Below, in pieces: positions 1 through 5,817 of a stretch of DNA of 41,336 bases (the first letter of the stretch is position 1; each line of letters begins with the position of its first letter). The DNA lies in IMG/VR virus record IMGVR_UViG_3300044648_000136, positions 1 through 41,336 of that record; one strand, written 5' to 3'. The notes below the pieces were generated by a model. It was given only the letters and a program-made list of their open reading frames with translations. It was not told where the DNA came from and made no database searches. The position numbers and the translations under genes were made by a program. Source of the stretch: a virus.

Positions 1-60
1 GAAGAGCCGGCAATTAAGGTTGACCCTAAGAAGGCTATTTATAAGCGCAAGAAAGCGTAA
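1..60 (+). CDS. C-terminal end of DnaJ-like zinc-finger protein (complete copy at 40973)
   Basis: These 20 codons end in a Lys/Arg-rich tail and TAA. They are the same bases as 41210-41269, where the whole 98-aa gene can be read. The fragment exists only because the circular genome was opened here. Confidence 0.9.
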   Translation, partial: EEPAIKVDPKKAIYKRKKA

Positions 61-127
61 TAGGGGAGAATGATATGGTTATGCATAATACACACGAGCC
101 GACAGATGATCTTAGACAACGTGTTTC
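1..127. repeat. Terminal direct repeat (circular assembly overlap), left copy
   Basis: Bases 1-127 are identical to 41210-41336. The repeat holds the end of one gene and the start of the next, with no gene break or special structure. An exact 127-bp overlap is what assemblers leave when they close a circular or circularly permuted genome with k=127. A P22-like headful phage is also expected to have permuted ends. The unit genome is therefore 41209 bp. A true fixed terminal repeat cannot be excluded from the sequence alone. Confidence 0.95.
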
Positions 128-440
128 TGACTTGGTTATGTCTGGAGCGCCTATACATATTATATGTGAGATTTTAGATATCAATGATGATACGTTGAAT
201 AAGTATTATAGTAAGGAAATTAAGACTGCCAAGACAATTGCTATTGAGCGCATTGGCAAGACTGTGTATCAACAAGCCCTTGAAGGTGATAGCAAAGCAC
301 AGGCTCTTTATCTTAAGACCCAAGGAGCTAGCCAAGGCTGGGTTGAGAAACAGATTGTAGAAACTACGAACACAGAGGATACTCAAGCCCTCAAAGATAA
401 GATTAAAGAGCTTGAGCAGTTGCATACTAAAGAATACTAG
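75..440 (+). CDS. Small terminase subunit-like / phage HTH protein
   Basis: 121 aa. The start is ATG 75, six bases after a GGAG site; a second ATG follows two codons later. Residues about 15-50 look like a helix-turn-helix (SGAPIHIICEILDINDDTLNKYY), and the middle has the phage small-terminase pattern in which a repetitive helix (AIERIGKTVYQQALEGDSKAQALYLKT) is followed by G-W. A charged helix closes the C-terminus. It would bind the pac site and hand DNA to the large subunit. It lies about 9 kb from the large terminase, with tRNAs and accessory genes between, which is unusual, so a plain DNA-binding regulator is possible. It follows the zinc-finger gene by 14 bases and is probably cotranscribed with it. 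Confidence 0.55.
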   Translation: MVMHNTHEPTDDLRQRVSDLVMSGAPIHIICEILDINDDTLNKYYSKEIKTAKTIAIERIGKTVYQQALEGDSKAQALYLKTQGASQGWVEKQIVETTNTEDTQALKDKIKELEQLHTKEY

Positions 441-476
441 AATAGAAGCCATATAATAATGACTCTTTGGCGTGTG

Positions 477-1022
477 TCATTCTAAGAGCTTATAAATACT
501 TGCTCGACTCAAACTCATTGCCTTTGCTATTTGACTAATGTTCATATCCTGTTTGCTGTAGCCTATTGCCTCATCTCGTCTAGTATAGTCTAAAGGAGGG
601 CGGCCACAATGTTTCCCTTTTGATTTGGCTATTGCTATTCCTTCTTTTTGTCTAGACCTAATTAATGCACGTTCGAATTGTGCGAATGCTCCCATCACAT
701 GTAGTAATAAAGTATTCATTGCATTGTCCTCACCATTAAATGTTAATGATTCAGAGTGGAATTTAATGGTTACTCCATTTGATATTAGAAGCTCAACGAT
801 CTCTTGTAAGTGCCGCAAGTCTCTGGCTAACCTATCTATACTATGTACATGTATCACGTCACCATCACGCGCATAATCAATTAAAGCGTCTAATTGCGGG
901 CGTTCACGCACTGAACCAGTCATCTTATCTATATAGATCTTATCAAGCTTAATTCCATCAAGTTGTCTATCTTCATTCTGATCGATAGATGATACGCGCT
1001 TGTAACCTAATTGCTTAGTCAT
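477..1022 (-). CDS. Serine recombinase (resolvase/invertase family)
   Basis: 181 aa from ATG 1022, which has GAGGG eight bases upstream; longer in-frame starts exist at 1037 and 1082 but lack a site. The N-terminal catalytic domain shows GYKRVSS (nucleophile Ser11), the DRQLDG segment, and IDRLARDLRHL with catalytic Arg65 and Arg68. It is followed by the long E helix (MGAFAQFERALIRSRQKEG) and a C-terminal HTH of the Hin/Gin type (ISQIAKAMSLSRASIYKLL). Length and order match Hin/Gin/TnpR. Such enzymes invert or resolve DNA between short crossover sites. No invertible fibre segment is visible nearby, so its target is unknown. It is transcribed alone from a clear promoter at 1054-1082. Confidence 0.95.
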   Translation of the reverse strand: MTKQLGYKRVSSIDQNEDRQLDGIKLDKIYIDKMTGSVRERPQLDALIDYARDGDVIHVHSIDRLARDLRHLQEIVELLISNGVTIKFHSESLTFNGEDNAMNTLLLHVMGAFAQFERALIRSRQKEGIAIAKSKGKHCGRPPLDYTRRDEAIGYSKQDMNISQIAKAMSLSRASIYKLLE

Positions 1023-1037
1023 AATGATTGCCCTCAT

Positions 1038-1082
1038 ATTTAAAGTGATGCAAAGTCTAAAGAACTTTAAATCAACTGTCAA
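1038..1082 (-). promoter_or_regulatory. Promoter and flanking inverted repeat for the serine recombinase
   Basis: Read on the minus strand: TTGACA (1082-1077), a 17-bp spacer, then TAGACT (1059-1054). A perfect 9-bp inverted repeat ACTTTAAAT (1064-1072) / ATTTAAAGT (1038-1046) sits across the spacer and the start of transcription. It could be an operator or a recombinase-binding site. The same half-site recurs around the divergent region at 31816-31866. Confidence 0.65.
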
Positions 1083-1239
1083 TAAAGGTTTGAATTATAG
1101 TTTACGTCATGTCAATTAGAGGCAATGAAGCATCATAATACATAGTGTCGCAATGTATAGCTTTACAACATAGATAAATAAATAAATAAAATAATAATTG
1201 AGATTCAATCTATGCTAATGTTAGGGCCATTCAATGTTG

Positions 1240-1376
1240 ATGACAGTAAGCGAGCACCATAGCCCATAGCTTAGCGATGTCTGTGTGCCTATGGGGTAGG
1301 GTGAGTACTGTCATAGCGTTCGAGGGGGGTATGCCCCGTAGCCAAGCAACCCGTCTGATGTAGCTGAGGCTCCCCT
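1240..1376. ncRNA. Candidate structured non-coding RNA
   Basis: This block is richer in G+C than its surroundings and folds strongly. The outer stem ATGACAGTA (1240-1248) pairs with TACTGTCAT (1306-1314). Inside it CACC (1255-1258) pairs with GGTG (1300-1303), and CCCATAG (1263-1269) with CTATGGG (1289-1295). Downstream GGGG-TATG-CCCC (1326-1337) is a tight hairpin, AGCC (1340-1343) pairs with GGCT (1368-1371), and AGGGG (1323-1327) can alternatively pair with CCCCT (1372-1376). Strand and ends are not known, and no Rfam family was recognised. It could be a regulatory RNA, or DNA structure used by the neighbouring serine recombinase. Confidence 0.45.
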
Positions 1377-1541
1377 CCCTATCAAACCAGACCAATTTTG
1401 GCAATATGCTGTACATAATTCATGCAGCCACCGAAGTTCTGTACATATTTCCAGCAATTTCACAAAAGCGCTTTTATCATTACCATGTGAGGACAATAAT
1501 TATACAGTATTCATATACCCCAATATTCCCCCAGAAATAAT

Positions 1542-1570
1542 TTCAAAAAGTACTCATTTATCACTACAAT
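1542..1570 (+). promoter_or_regulatory. Promoter for the small-gene array
   Basis: TTCAAA (1542-1547), 17-bp spacer, TACAAT (1565-1570). It is 43 bases upstream of the first gene of the run 1613-4599. Confidence 0.5.
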
Positions 1571-1612
1571 GTTTTTTCTAGCCAGTGTGGGCAAATAATT
1601 TATGGAGTAATT

Positions 1613-1819
1613 ATGAGAATAGAGATAAGTCCAATACGTGCGACAGTAGATGACAAGTCATTACATCTCAGAATATCTACCCCTGATGGTGACTGTTATA
1701 ACTTCCGAGTTCCTGAAGCAGAAAATGGTAAGCGAAATGAATGTGCCTATGAATACTCTTATACATGCATGAAAGACCTGCATAAGATGTTAGACAAATT
1801 TATTAATAGAGCAATCTAA
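1613..1819 (+). CDS. Hypothetical protein, first gene of the small-gene array
   Basis: 68 aa; ATG 1613 has GGAG seven bases upstream. No known family. The predicted protein is beta-rich at its start (RIEISPIRATVDDKSLHLRI) with a helical, charged C-terminus. Its TAA overlaps the next ATG (TAATG), so the two are translationally coupled. Function unknown; as the promoter-proximal member of an early-type accessory run, a role in host take-over is only an inference. Confidence 0.6.
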   Translation: MRIEISPIRATVDDKSLHLRISTPDGDCYNFRVPEAENGKRNECAYEYSYTCMKDLHKMLDKFINRAI

Positions 1820-1962
1820 TGGGAACTAACGAGGAATTAAAAAAGGCATTAGAGGAAATGAGCGCTCATGAGTTGTTTGAACAACTACATGAATGCTTAT
1901 GTAGTGTCGGTGCAATTAACAGTAATACAGGTAATCACCAACAGCGAATGAATTGGCGATAA
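1819..1962 (+). CDS. Hypothetical small protein, 47 aa
   Basis: Starts at ATG 1819 inside the TAATG overlap with the upstream gene and ends at TAA 1962. The acidic N-terminal helix (NEELKKALEEMSAHELFEQLHECL) could be a coiled coil. No family recognised. The coupling to its neighbour and the helical pattern support it being a real gene. Confidence 0.5.
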   Translation: MGTNEELKKALEEMSAHELFEQLHECLCSVGAINSNTGNHQQRMNWR

Positions 1963-1980
1963 TGTTTCACAAGGATTGAA

Positions 1981-2283
1981 ATGAAAATTAACAAGGAATT
2001 ACTTAAAGGACTGATTGGCGACTATGAATCTGATGACCGGTTCCAAGTGGTTGAAAATCAAATTTCACACACCTCAAGATGGTCAATCCACTACGATTGC
2101 ACGATTAAAGATAAAACTACTCATAAGTACTACGATGCTTCGTACAAAGAAGGAGCAACAGAAAGCCAGGATGAGTCGCCATTTGAATACGATGAGCCGG
2201 ATAGTGATGGGAATCTAACGCTTTCTGAAGTTGAACCCTATGAAGTGATTGTTACACGATACAGGAAGGTGAAAAATGAATGA
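1981..2283 (+). CDS. Hypothetical acidic protein, 100 aa
   Basis: ATG 1981 follows AAGGATTGAA. The protein is rich in Asp, Glu and Tyr and looks mostly beta, with an acidic middle (ESQDESPFEYDEPDSDGN). No family recognised. It overlaps the next gene by 8 bases. The acidity would allow a DNA-mimic or binding role, but nothing specific supports that. Confidence 0.6.
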   Translation: MKINKELLKGLIGDYESDDRFQVVENQISHTSRWSIHYDCTIKDKTTHKYYDASYKEGATESQDESPFEYDEPDSDGNLTLSEVEPYEVIVTRYRKVKNE

Positions 2284-2413
2284 ACCTGACAACGACACCG
2301 ACCTACGCCAACAAGACTACACAACCAGACTGAGAGACGCGCAACAAGACTTGCCTCCTGAGTTTCAGAAAGTATTAGACGACCACTGGCTGGAGTTATT
2401 AACAGATGACTAA
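2276..2413 (+). CDS. Hypothetical small protein, 45 aa
   Basis: ATG 2276 lies inside the end of the preceding gene, with AGGAAGGTG as ribosome site. The protein is very acidic with a helical C-terminus (FQKVLDDHWLELLTDD). It overlaps the next gene by 8 bases. No known family; the tight packing supports a real gene. Confidence 0.5.
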   Translation: MNEPDNDTDLRQQDYTTRLRDAQQDLPPEFQKVLDDHWLELLTDD

Positions 2414-2540
2414 GGAATGTCCAATCTGCGAAGGAACAGGAAAAGAACTAAATTGGTACGGATGTAGCGACCCAGAGTGTTGTGGTGAGCCTTCATGCTG
2501 GACTTGTGGTGGTATTGGTGAGATGGAGGAAGAAGAATGA
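2406..2540 (+). CDS. Small zinc-finger protein with DnaJ-type CxxCxGxG motifs
   Basis: 44 aa. Two cysteine pairs, CPICEGTG (residues 5-12) and CWTCGGIG (31-38), are of the DnaJ zinc-centre type, with an extra C-x4-CC in between (20-26). It probably binds one zinc ion. Such mini zinc ribbons are common in phage accessory runs and their roles are mostly unknown. It resembles the front of the 98-aa protein encoded at 40973. It overlaps both neighbours by a few bases. Confidence 0.6.
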   Translation: MTKECPICEGTGKELNWYGCSDPECCGEPSCWTCGGIGEMEEEE

Positions 2541-2728
2541 CAAGCATAGATAACCTAAAGCTTCGCCAAGACATGGTTTTTCTACTTGGGCAAATTGAGG
2601 CTATTCGTTTTCCATTAATGTGGCATTCAGGTCAGGAAGCTATTAACCAGGCATATTATGATTTACTGGATAGCATTCGAGAACAATTTGTAAGGATAAT
2701 GAAGCAAACCATAGGGTATGAAGAATGA
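2537..2728 (+). CDS. Hypothetical protein, 63 aa
   Basis: Start in an ATGA overlap with the zinc-finger gene; ribosome site GGAGGAAGAAG inside it. The protein is helical with Leu/Ile spacing (LKLRQDMVFLLGQIEAIRF). No family recognised. Ends in an ATGA overlap with the next gene. Confidence 0.55.
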   Translation: MTSIDNLKLRQDMVFLLGQIEAIRFPLMWHSGQEAINQAYYDLLDSIREQFVRIMKQTIGYEE

Positions 2729-2949
2729 CTAAAGAAGATAAATTAAAGAATATTATTTCCTTCCTCTGCATTGTGTTCGGAGAAGACATTCTCATGACTC
2801 AATCCTTGATGAACAAAAGCCCAGAATATCTTATTGAAAAGTGGGAGCGTTATTGCGAATCAAATCGAGCTGAACATGAATGGGGAATGCATCCTACTTT
2901 ACGTGCACGAGTTTTTGAGAAATATTTAAGCCAGTGGGATATAGCATGA
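2725..2949 (+). CDS. Hypothetical protein, 74 aa
   Basis: Start in an ATGA overlap. All-helical looking, with several Trp/Tyr residues (EKWERYCESN, SQWDIA). No known family. Overlaps the next gene start (ATGA at 2946). Confidence 0.55.
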   Translation: MTKEDKLKNIISFLCIVFGEDILMTQSLMNKSPEYLIEKWERYCESNRAEHEWGMHPTLRARVFEKYLSQWDIA

Positions 2950-3767
2950 TTGACTACGAAAAACTAAAGCAGGCTCATGATTTGGCTGAAAAATACACAC
3001 TAGACAAAGAGTGGGACGAATTAATTTATATTATGATTGGTTTTGGTAAGCTTGATCTTAGATACTCATTGATTATTTATAAAGATGGAGTTGACCAAGA
3101 CATCAATACAACCGAGGATTGCCAGTTTACATACGACATAGACGAACTAATCAGCAAACTCCAAGAACTCACTGCGCCCAAGCCTAAGTATGAATTTGGC
3201 GTTACTTTATTTTATGCGAAGAACGGAAACGAGATATGCGAATTAAAAACACGGCTCGTTGATTCATATTTTAAAGATAACAATACCTTTTTCATATATT
3301 CTGATGACAAATGGGATGGCGAAGAAGGCCCTTGGATTGATGAATACAGACTTCACCTCTCCAAAGAAGCCCTAATCGATGGCCAGATCGACTACTGGTC
3401 AAGTCTAAAAACCGAAGAAATATCGACACGTTCCGATGATATGTCGATACCACCAATTAAAAAAGACTTAGAGTTAAAGCTTATAGATGTTCAAGGAAAT
3501 TGCCCTTGGTGTGGTAGTACTATGGCTGATTATGCTGGTTTAGATATTGATGGCATATGGCGAACAGGATGCTCATACAGTATGTGTGGATTTGTTCGTG
3601 AGTTACCACCAATCGAAGGTGAAGCACAATGTATCAACCCAACTACCAATAATCTACCAATTGCTACCAAATTAGTAGTTGATTGCGATCACGAGCCTTC
3701 AACTAACCCAATGCTCATTAATCCTGGTAACTATTTTTGCAAGAAATGTGAGGAGTTTTATAGATGA
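2946..3767 (+). CDS. Hypothetical protein with two zinc-ribbon motifs, 273 aa
   Basis: The start is taken at ATG 2946 in the ATGA overlap; an in-frame start at 2934 lies inside the previous gene. The first about 180 residues are an acidic, unassigned region with an internal PKPKYEFGVTLFYAKNGNEI segment. Residues about 184-212 hold a restriction-alleviation-like zinc ribbon (CPWCGS ... CSYSMCG), and the last 30 hold a second Cys/His cluster (CDH ... CKKCEEF). Ribbons of this type are common in Lar-like phage proteins, but a Lar role is not shown. It is the largest gene of the run. Confidence 0.6.
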   Translation: MIDYEKLKQAHDLAEKYTLDKEWDELIYIMIGFGKLDLRYSLIIYKDGVDQDINTTEDCQFTYDIDELISKLQELTAPKPKYEFGVTLFYAKNGNEICELKTRLVDSYFKDNNTFFIYSDDKWDGEEGPWIDEYRLHLSKEALIDGQIDYWSSLKTEEISTRSDDMSIPPIKKDLELKLIDVQGNCPWCGSTMADYAGLDIDGIWRTGCSYSMCGFVRELPPIEGEAQCINPTTNNLPIATKLVVDCDHEPSTNPMLINPGNYFCKKCEEFYR

Positions 3768-3982
3768 GTAATTCAATAGAATGGAATATAAAAGAAGATT
3801 CATATAAAAGAGCCGTATATGATTCATATGACTTTTGGTATGACTTAACAATGGGCGGTTATATTCAGCCAGAAAAAGTACTCCAAGTTAATCAAGCTAA
3901 AAAACTACAGAATGCAATAGATATAGTGGAATCATTCCAAAAGGCGTTTGAAGATTTTTGTTGTGAGGATGAAGAAGAATGA
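3764..3982 (+). CDS. Hypothetical protein, 72 aa
   Basis: Start in an ATGA overlap with the upstream gene. Rich in Tyr, Asp and Glu; the C-terminal half is one long amphipathic helix (VNQAKKLQNAIDIVESFQKAF) ending in an acidic DEEE tail. No family recognised. Confidence 0.55.
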   Translation: MSNSIEWNIKEDSYKRAVYDSYDFWYDLTMGGYIQPEKVLQVNQAKKLQNAIDIVESFQKAFEDFCCEDEEE

Positions 3983-4125
3983 TTAAGCGCTTTATTTGCT
4001 TTGTTTATGGTCACGAAAGTGCCATAAGAGGAAGAAGACTATTTTATACTGAATCAGATTTAACAGAAGTTACTTTGCGACATGAATATCTATGTTATCG
4101 CTGTCATTGTTGGATAAAAATATGA
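3979..4125 (+). CDS. Small Cys/His protein, 48 aa
   Basis: Start in an ATGA overlap at 3979; the ribosome site is the GAGGAAGAAG within the end of the upstream gene. The C-terminus carries CYRCHCW, a possible metal-binding knuckle, and the N-terminal half is basic. No known family. Ends in an ATGA overlap with the next gene. Confidence 0.45.
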   Translation: MIKRFICFVYGHESAIRGRRLFYTESDLTEVTLRHEYLCYRCHCWIKI

Positions 4126-4358
4126 ATGACTTCACGAAAGAAGAGCTACAGAAATTATTTGATTGGAGTGTTAGCAGGGCTAAAGTTATAAACACGGTTG
4201 ATTTTGAAAGAGAGGGAAGCGGTAGACTTTTTGATAAAATTAAATCCATGATTGATAACTATTGCGAGCATGAATTGGATAACAGCTGTTGTGGCTGCTC
4301 TATGAGGAGTATTTATTGCACTCAGTGCGATTGTAGAAATGATAACACCTCTAAATAA
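4122..4358 (+). CDS. Hypothetical Cys-rich protein, 78 aa
   Basis: Start chosen at ATG 4122 (ATGA overlap); an in-frame ATG at 4092 would overlap the upstream gene by 34 bases. The N-terminal 50 residues are helical (FTKEELQKLFDWSVSRAK). The C-terminus has a dense cysteine set (CEHE...CCGC...CTQCDC) that probably binds zinc. No family recognised. Confidence 0.55.
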   Translation: MNDFTKEELQKLFDWSVSRAKVINTVDFEREGSGRLFDKIKSMIDNYCEHELDNSCCGCSMRSIYCTQCDCRNDNTSK

Positions 4359-4398
4359 CTCTACTACACTTAACACATTAGACATTGTGGAGAGAGAT

Positions 4399-4599
4399 AT
4401 GGACATAAGAAGTCTGGAAGGACTGGATAGGGAGTTAGATAAATTGGAACTGAGTTATGACCTCTGTTTGCAGGATGGATTGAATGGTAATCCTCAGCGT
4501 CTCCAGGAGAGTCATCTAAAGTTAAGGGAAATAATCCGTAAAGATAGAGAGTGGCGTAAAGAACTCCTAAAGCAGCTTAAGAAGTTACATGAAGGGTAA
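4399..4599 (+). CDS. Hypothetical coiled-coil protein, 66 aa
   Basis: Start chosen at ATG 4399, six bases after GGAG; an in-frame ATG at 4339 would overlap the preceding gene and has no site. Almost all Leu/Glu/Lys helix (LDRELDKLELSY; LREIIRKDREWRKELLKQLKKL), so a coiled coil is likely. Last gene of the first array before a new promoter. Confidence 0.55.
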   Translation: MDIRSLEGLDRELDKLELSYDLCLQDGLNGNPQRLQESHLKLREIIRKDREWRKELLKQLKKLHEG

Positions 4600-4641
4600 T
4601 TTTATTTTCGTCTAGCTATAGTGATCGAGAAAAGGATGTCC

Positions 4642-4647
4642 TATAAT
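4642..4647 (+). promoter_or_regulatory. -10 element TATAAT
   Basis: A perfect TATAAT lies 28 bases before the gene at 4670, in the first real gap of the array (4600-4669). No good -35 is seen at 16-18 bp. The following leader has the GGAGGACAA ribosome site shared with other first genes of operons. Confidence 0.4.
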
Positions 4648-4669
4648 TACCGGTGCGGAGGACAAATAA

Positions 4670-4858
4670 ATGAACACTAAGTCGCGTACTATACATCTAC
4701 ATAAGATTAACCAAGAGACTTTATCTCCTGGGCAATATATAAAAATGAATACCACTCAGAAGGCAAATATTACCTATACCGAGGTTATTCCACCACGTCT
4801 TGGTCAAAAAGATTTTGGTAGGATAAGAGTTCACTATAAGAATCCGGTTTACAGGTAA
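4670..4858 (+). CDS. Hypothetical protein, 62 aa
   Basis: ATG 4670 with GGAGGACAA upstream. Basic, beta-looking protein (IHLHKINQETLSPGQYIKMN; GRIRVHYKNPVYR). No family recognised. Its TAA overlaps the next ATG (TAATG), coupling it to the membrane protein gene. Confidence 0.55.
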   Translation: MNTKSRTIHLHKINQETLSPGQYIKMNTTQKANITYTEVIPPRLGQKDFGRIRVHYKNPVYR

Positions 4859-5253
4859 TGGCTGACAATAATAAGCATTTAACTCCAGCAAGCCTAGACC
4901 GATTTCTCACTGTGCAAGAGAAAGAGATTGCGCTTAGGGAAAAAGAGCTGGAACATTCCACTCAATCCCGTGCGTTTGCTCATGAATATGCCTTAGAGGC
5001 TTTAAAAGCCCAGACTAAAGATAGGGAAGGAATACGGCATCATGAATCCAATAGCGCCAAAGTGCTATATATATTTGCATCGGGTTTAATTGTTGGACTA
5101 TTTATCTTATTTGGGTTTGCAATAAAATTTAATAAAGACCAAATTGTAATGGAAATTCTCAAAATTATTGGCTACATGGGTGCCGGTATTTTCGGAGGCT
5201 ACTCTTGGGGAAGAATTGGAAAGGATGCACCATCCAGCGAAGATAATCAATAG
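4858..5253 (+). CDS. Membrane protein with coiled coil, possible holin-like or exclusion protein
   Basis: 131 aa. Residues 18-60 form a charged helix or coiled coil (EKEIALREKELEHSTQSRAF). Residues 69-91 are a clear transmembrane segment (LYIFASGLIVGLFILFGFAI) and 98-118 a second, Gly-rich one (ILKIIGYMGAGIFGGYSWG), followed by a polar acidic tail. Inner-membrane location is likely. It is not next to the lysis genes, so a holin is possible but unproven; superinfection-exclusion proteins have similar layouts. Confidence 0.6.
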   Translation: MADNNKHLTPASLDRFLTVQEKEIALREKELEHSTQSRAFAHEYALEALKAQTKDREGIRHHESNSAKVLYIFASGLIVGLFILFGFAIKFNKDQIVMEILKIIGYMGAGIFGGYSWGRIGKDAPSSEDNQ

Positions 5254-5259
5254 TTCTAT

Positions 5260-5508
5260 ATGAGCAAGCCAATCGAAAAAGAAGTCTATTATTTCACCAT
5301 TCCAGGATGGGAGTCATTTGGCTCACACCAAGCATTAGACTGGAGAAATCTAAAAATAGATAAAGCTCCGATTAAATCGATTCTTAACAGCAAAATGGTT
5401 TATATCGAGGGGCAGAACTGTTCGTATCCTAGTGTATTCACCGCACCTACTAAAGACCAGTTAATTGACACTATGATTGCTTGGCTCAATAGAATTAGAA
5501 CTAAGTAA
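5260..5508 (+). CDS. Hypothetical protein, 82 aa
   Basis: ATG 5260, six bases after the upstream stop and with only a weak ribosome site. Mixed alpha/beta, aromatic-rich (VYYFTIPGWESFGSHQALDW). No family recognised. Last plus-strand gene before a hairpin that separates it from the convergent minus genes. Confidence 0.5.
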   Translation: MSKPIEKEVYYFTIPGWESFGSHQALDWRNLKIDKAPIKSILNSKMVYIEGQNCSYPSVFTAPTKDQLIDTMIAWLNRIRTK

Positions 5509-5509
5509 G

Positions 5510-5540
5510 ATAGGCACATCCACTAATAGCATGCGCCTAT
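5510..5540. terminator. Hairpin between convergent genes
   Basis: ATAGGCACAT (5510-5519) pairs with ATGCGCCTAT (5531-5540) with one mismatch and an 11-nt loop. It lies between the ends of convergent genes at 5508 and 5548, where a bidirectional terminator is expected. There is no clear T-run, so intrinsic termination may be weak. Confidence 0.45.
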
Positions 5541-5547
5541 TAACGGC

Positions 5548-5754
5548 TTACGACTGAGAATTAACTTCATAGCGATCACTGTTTTTATCACCAAGAACAC
5601 CATTAACGAATTGGATTAAGATATTCAACCATTGCAGACCAAGAAAATCATTAACAACGGCAACTGCATCTCGAACCAATCGCATTACGTCTTGGATTAG
5701 GTTAATGGGATTAAGGGCTTGGATGGATTTAGGTTGGAAGAATCGAGCACTCAT
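5548..5754 (-). CDS. Hypothetical protein, 68 aa
   Basis: Start ATG 5754 with a strong AAGGAG site. The C-terminal two thirds have hydrophobic helices (INLIQDVMRLVRDAVAVVNDF; LQWLNILIQFVNGVL), perhaps amphipathic or membrane-associated. It lies just downstream of the integrase on the same strand, the usual place for an excisionase or small lysogeny gene, but no excisionase motif is visible. Confidence 0.55.
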   Translation of the reverse strand: MSARFFQPKSIQALNPINLIQDVMRLVRDAVAVVNDFLGLQWLNILIQFVNGVLGDKNSDRYEVNSQS

Positions 5755-5817
5755 AATTATCTCCTTAGCTGGTTGCTCAACTCCAGTATATCAGAGAAAT
5801 TTATTTATCTATTCGTA

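Larger units (their letters stand above)
1083..1612. other. 530-bp gene-free region: AT-rich tract, folded RNA candidate, promoter
   Basis: No convincing protein gene. From the left it holds an AT-rich stretch with an AAAT microrepeat (1174-1197), the folded block 1240-1376 described separately, two TGTACATA copies (near 1410 and 1440), a 12-bp palindrome AAAAGCGCTTTT (1464-1475), and a promoter at 1542-1570 leading into the small-gene array. Two 61-codon open frames on the minus strand overlap each other in different frames inside the folded block and lack ribosome sites. Confidence 0.7.

Noticed and set aside
1-127. Physical terminal repeat of the virion DNA
   Set aside because: The exact 127-bp length is typical of a k-mer closure, and P22-like phages package by headful. 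Treated as circular assembly.
1174-1197. AAAT microrepeat as iterons or CRISPR
   Set aside because: It is only a short simple repeat. No CRISPR array with spacers was seen anywhere.
1439-1454. CTGT-N8-CCAG resembling a LexA box
   Set aside because: One base off the consensus, not at a promoter, and the host is unknown.
1231-1496. Two 61-codon minus frames
   Set aside because: They overlap in different phases within the folded block and have no ribosome site.
5755-5817. attP next to the integrase
   Set aside because: No tRNA-like core or arm-type repeats could be recognised here or at 7024-7072.
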